Source: Tannerella sp.
GTDB taxonomy: Bacteria; Bacteroidota; Bacteroidia; Bacteroidales; Tannerellaceae
NCBI GenBank assembly: GCA_031271245.1
Contig: JAISWC010000063.1
Location: forward strand, 1 to 5,591
Length of the DNA: 5,591 bases
Direction: 5' to 3'
A program made the position numbers and the translations under genes. Below the pieces are notes generated by a model. It saw only the letters and a list, made by a program, of their open reading frames with translations. It was not told where the DNA came from and ran no database searches. Shown here in pieces: positions 5,037 through 5,591 of this stretch (the first letter of the stretch is position 1; every line of letters begins with the position of its first letter).

Positions 5037-5591
5037 TTAACTGAACACACCCGATAAATACTGCCTTGTCAGTTCATGCTTCGGATGATTGAACAATGCC
5101 TGAGCGGGGCCGGTCTCGATGATTTTTCCCAGGTAGATGAATACGACGTAGTCGGCAATGCGCAGAGCCTGCCGCAGCGTATGTGTCACCAAAATAATGC
5201 CGTACCGTTCTTTGAGTTTGACGAACAGGTCTTCGATATGACGGCTCGAGAGCGGGTCGAGCGCCGAGGTTGCCTCGTCGCCCAGAATGAACTGCGGTTC
5301 GATGGCCAGTCCCCTTGCCAGACAGAGTCGCTGCTGCTGTCCGACGGAGAGGCTGGAGGCGGGTGCATGGAGGCGGTCTTTGACCTCTTCCCACAGTCCG
5401 GCTGCCCGCAGGTTGGCTTCGACGATTTCGGCCAGCTGTTTCTTCTTCCGGATACCGTGTATCCTGCACCCGAACGTGATGTTGTCGAAGATGGACATGG
5501 GCAGCGGCGTGGGACGCTGCGACAGCAGACCCAACTTTTTCCGGACCCGGGTCACTTCCGTTTTCCGCCCGTAGATGTCTTCGCCGTCCAC
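5037..5591 (-). CDS. PstB-like ABC transporter ATP-binding protein (C-terminal 184 residues, cut by window edge)
   Basis: This is the nucleotide-binding subunit of an ABC importer, closest in pattern to phosphate-type PstB: it opens within VDGEDIYG and ends LFNHPKHELTRQYLSGVFS. In the visible fragment the Q-loop glutamine is at 25 (LLSQRPTPLPMSIFDNI), the ABC signature at 81-85, Walker B with Asp105-Glu106, the D-loop SALDP at 109-113 and the switch histidine at 137 (VTHTLRQ). Walker A and about 55-70 N-terminal residues lie beyond the window. The first in-window codon is GTG read as internal valine, not a start. Two motifs differ from typical PstB: the signature is LSVGQ instead of LSGGQ, and the Walker B follow-on is DEAT instead of DEPT. 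It ends 12 bases before the reductase start, so the two are probably co-transcribed. That suggests the importer may supply a sulfur oxyanion or related anion rather than phosphate; the substrate cannot be read from the ATPase. The family call is firm, the substrate is not. Confidence 0.9.
   Translation of the reverse strand: MDGEDIYGRKTEVTRVRKKLGLLSQRPTPLPMSIFDNITFGCRIHGIRKKKQLAEIVEANLRAAGLWEEVKDRLHAPASSLSVGQQQRLCLARGLAIEPQFILGDEATSALDPLSSRHIEDLFVKLKERYGIILVTHTLRQALRIADYVVFIYLGKIIETGPAQALFNHPKHELTRQYLSGVFS

Noticed and set aside
5589..5591. GTG at the window edge as the start of the ABC ATPase
   Set aside because: The frame continues past the edge; VDGEDIYG is an internal PstB-family segment and Walker A must lie upstream, so this is a partial gene.

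Overview
The window looks like a piece of a Bacteroidetes (probably Bacteroidales) chromosome. The reasons are a FeoA domain fused to the front of FeoB, a TAnnTTTG-type -7 promoter box just upstream of that gene, weak or absent Shine-Dalgarno sequences at several starts, and a sulfite reductase-like protein of a type I associate with this phylum. Genus cannot be set from the sequence alone. Every gene I can support lies on the minus strand, so transcription runs from high to low coordinates.

Layout, in transcription order. (1) 5591-5037: the C-terminal two thirds of a PstB-like ABC transporter ATPase, cut by the window edge. (2) 5024-2658: a 788-residue siroheme/[4Fe-4S] sulfite (or nitrite) reductase-like protein. 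It carries two C-terminal additions, a helical HEPN-like segment and a TusA-type sulfur-carrier domain. (3) 2661-2452: a 69-residue ThiS/MoaD-type sulfur carrier whose diglycine end is masked by one arginine. (4) 2455-1646: a ThiF/MoeB/HesA-type E1-like adenylyltransferase. (5) 1649-1236: a JAMM (MPN+) zinc metalloprotease of 137 residues. (6) 1235-613: a 623-base non-coding stretch rich in inverted repeats. (7) 612-1: the first 204 codons of a FeoA-FeoB fusion ferrous iron transporter, cut by the window edge.

The central cassette is the point of interest. Its four genes are joined by three consecutive 4-base ATGA stop/start overlaps, and the ABC gene sits 12 bases upstream. The set of siroheme reductase, masked ThiS-like carrier, E1-like activator and JAMM protease matches the logic of the protein-thiocarboxylate route to homocysteine described in Wolinella succinogenes (HcyS, HcyF, HcyD, Sir, MetY). 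In that route the protease unmasks the carrier, the E1 adenylates its Gly-Gly end, sulfide from the reductase makes the thiocarboxylate, a PLP enzyme moves it to an amino-acid precursor, and the protease releases the product. I infer that this cassette does a related job: turning sulfite into carrier-bound sulfur. The TusA domain fused to the reductase suggests sulfur could be passed on without release of free sulfide. The acceptor enzyme (a MetY- or CysK-like PLP enzyme) and the reductase's electron donor are not in the window, so the final product is unknown.

The gap before feoAB has one good candidate feoAB promoter, several dyads that could be operators, and a 33-base near-perfect palindrome that looks like a dispersed intergenic repeat. 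No RNA gene, CRISPR array or recognisable transposase was seen.
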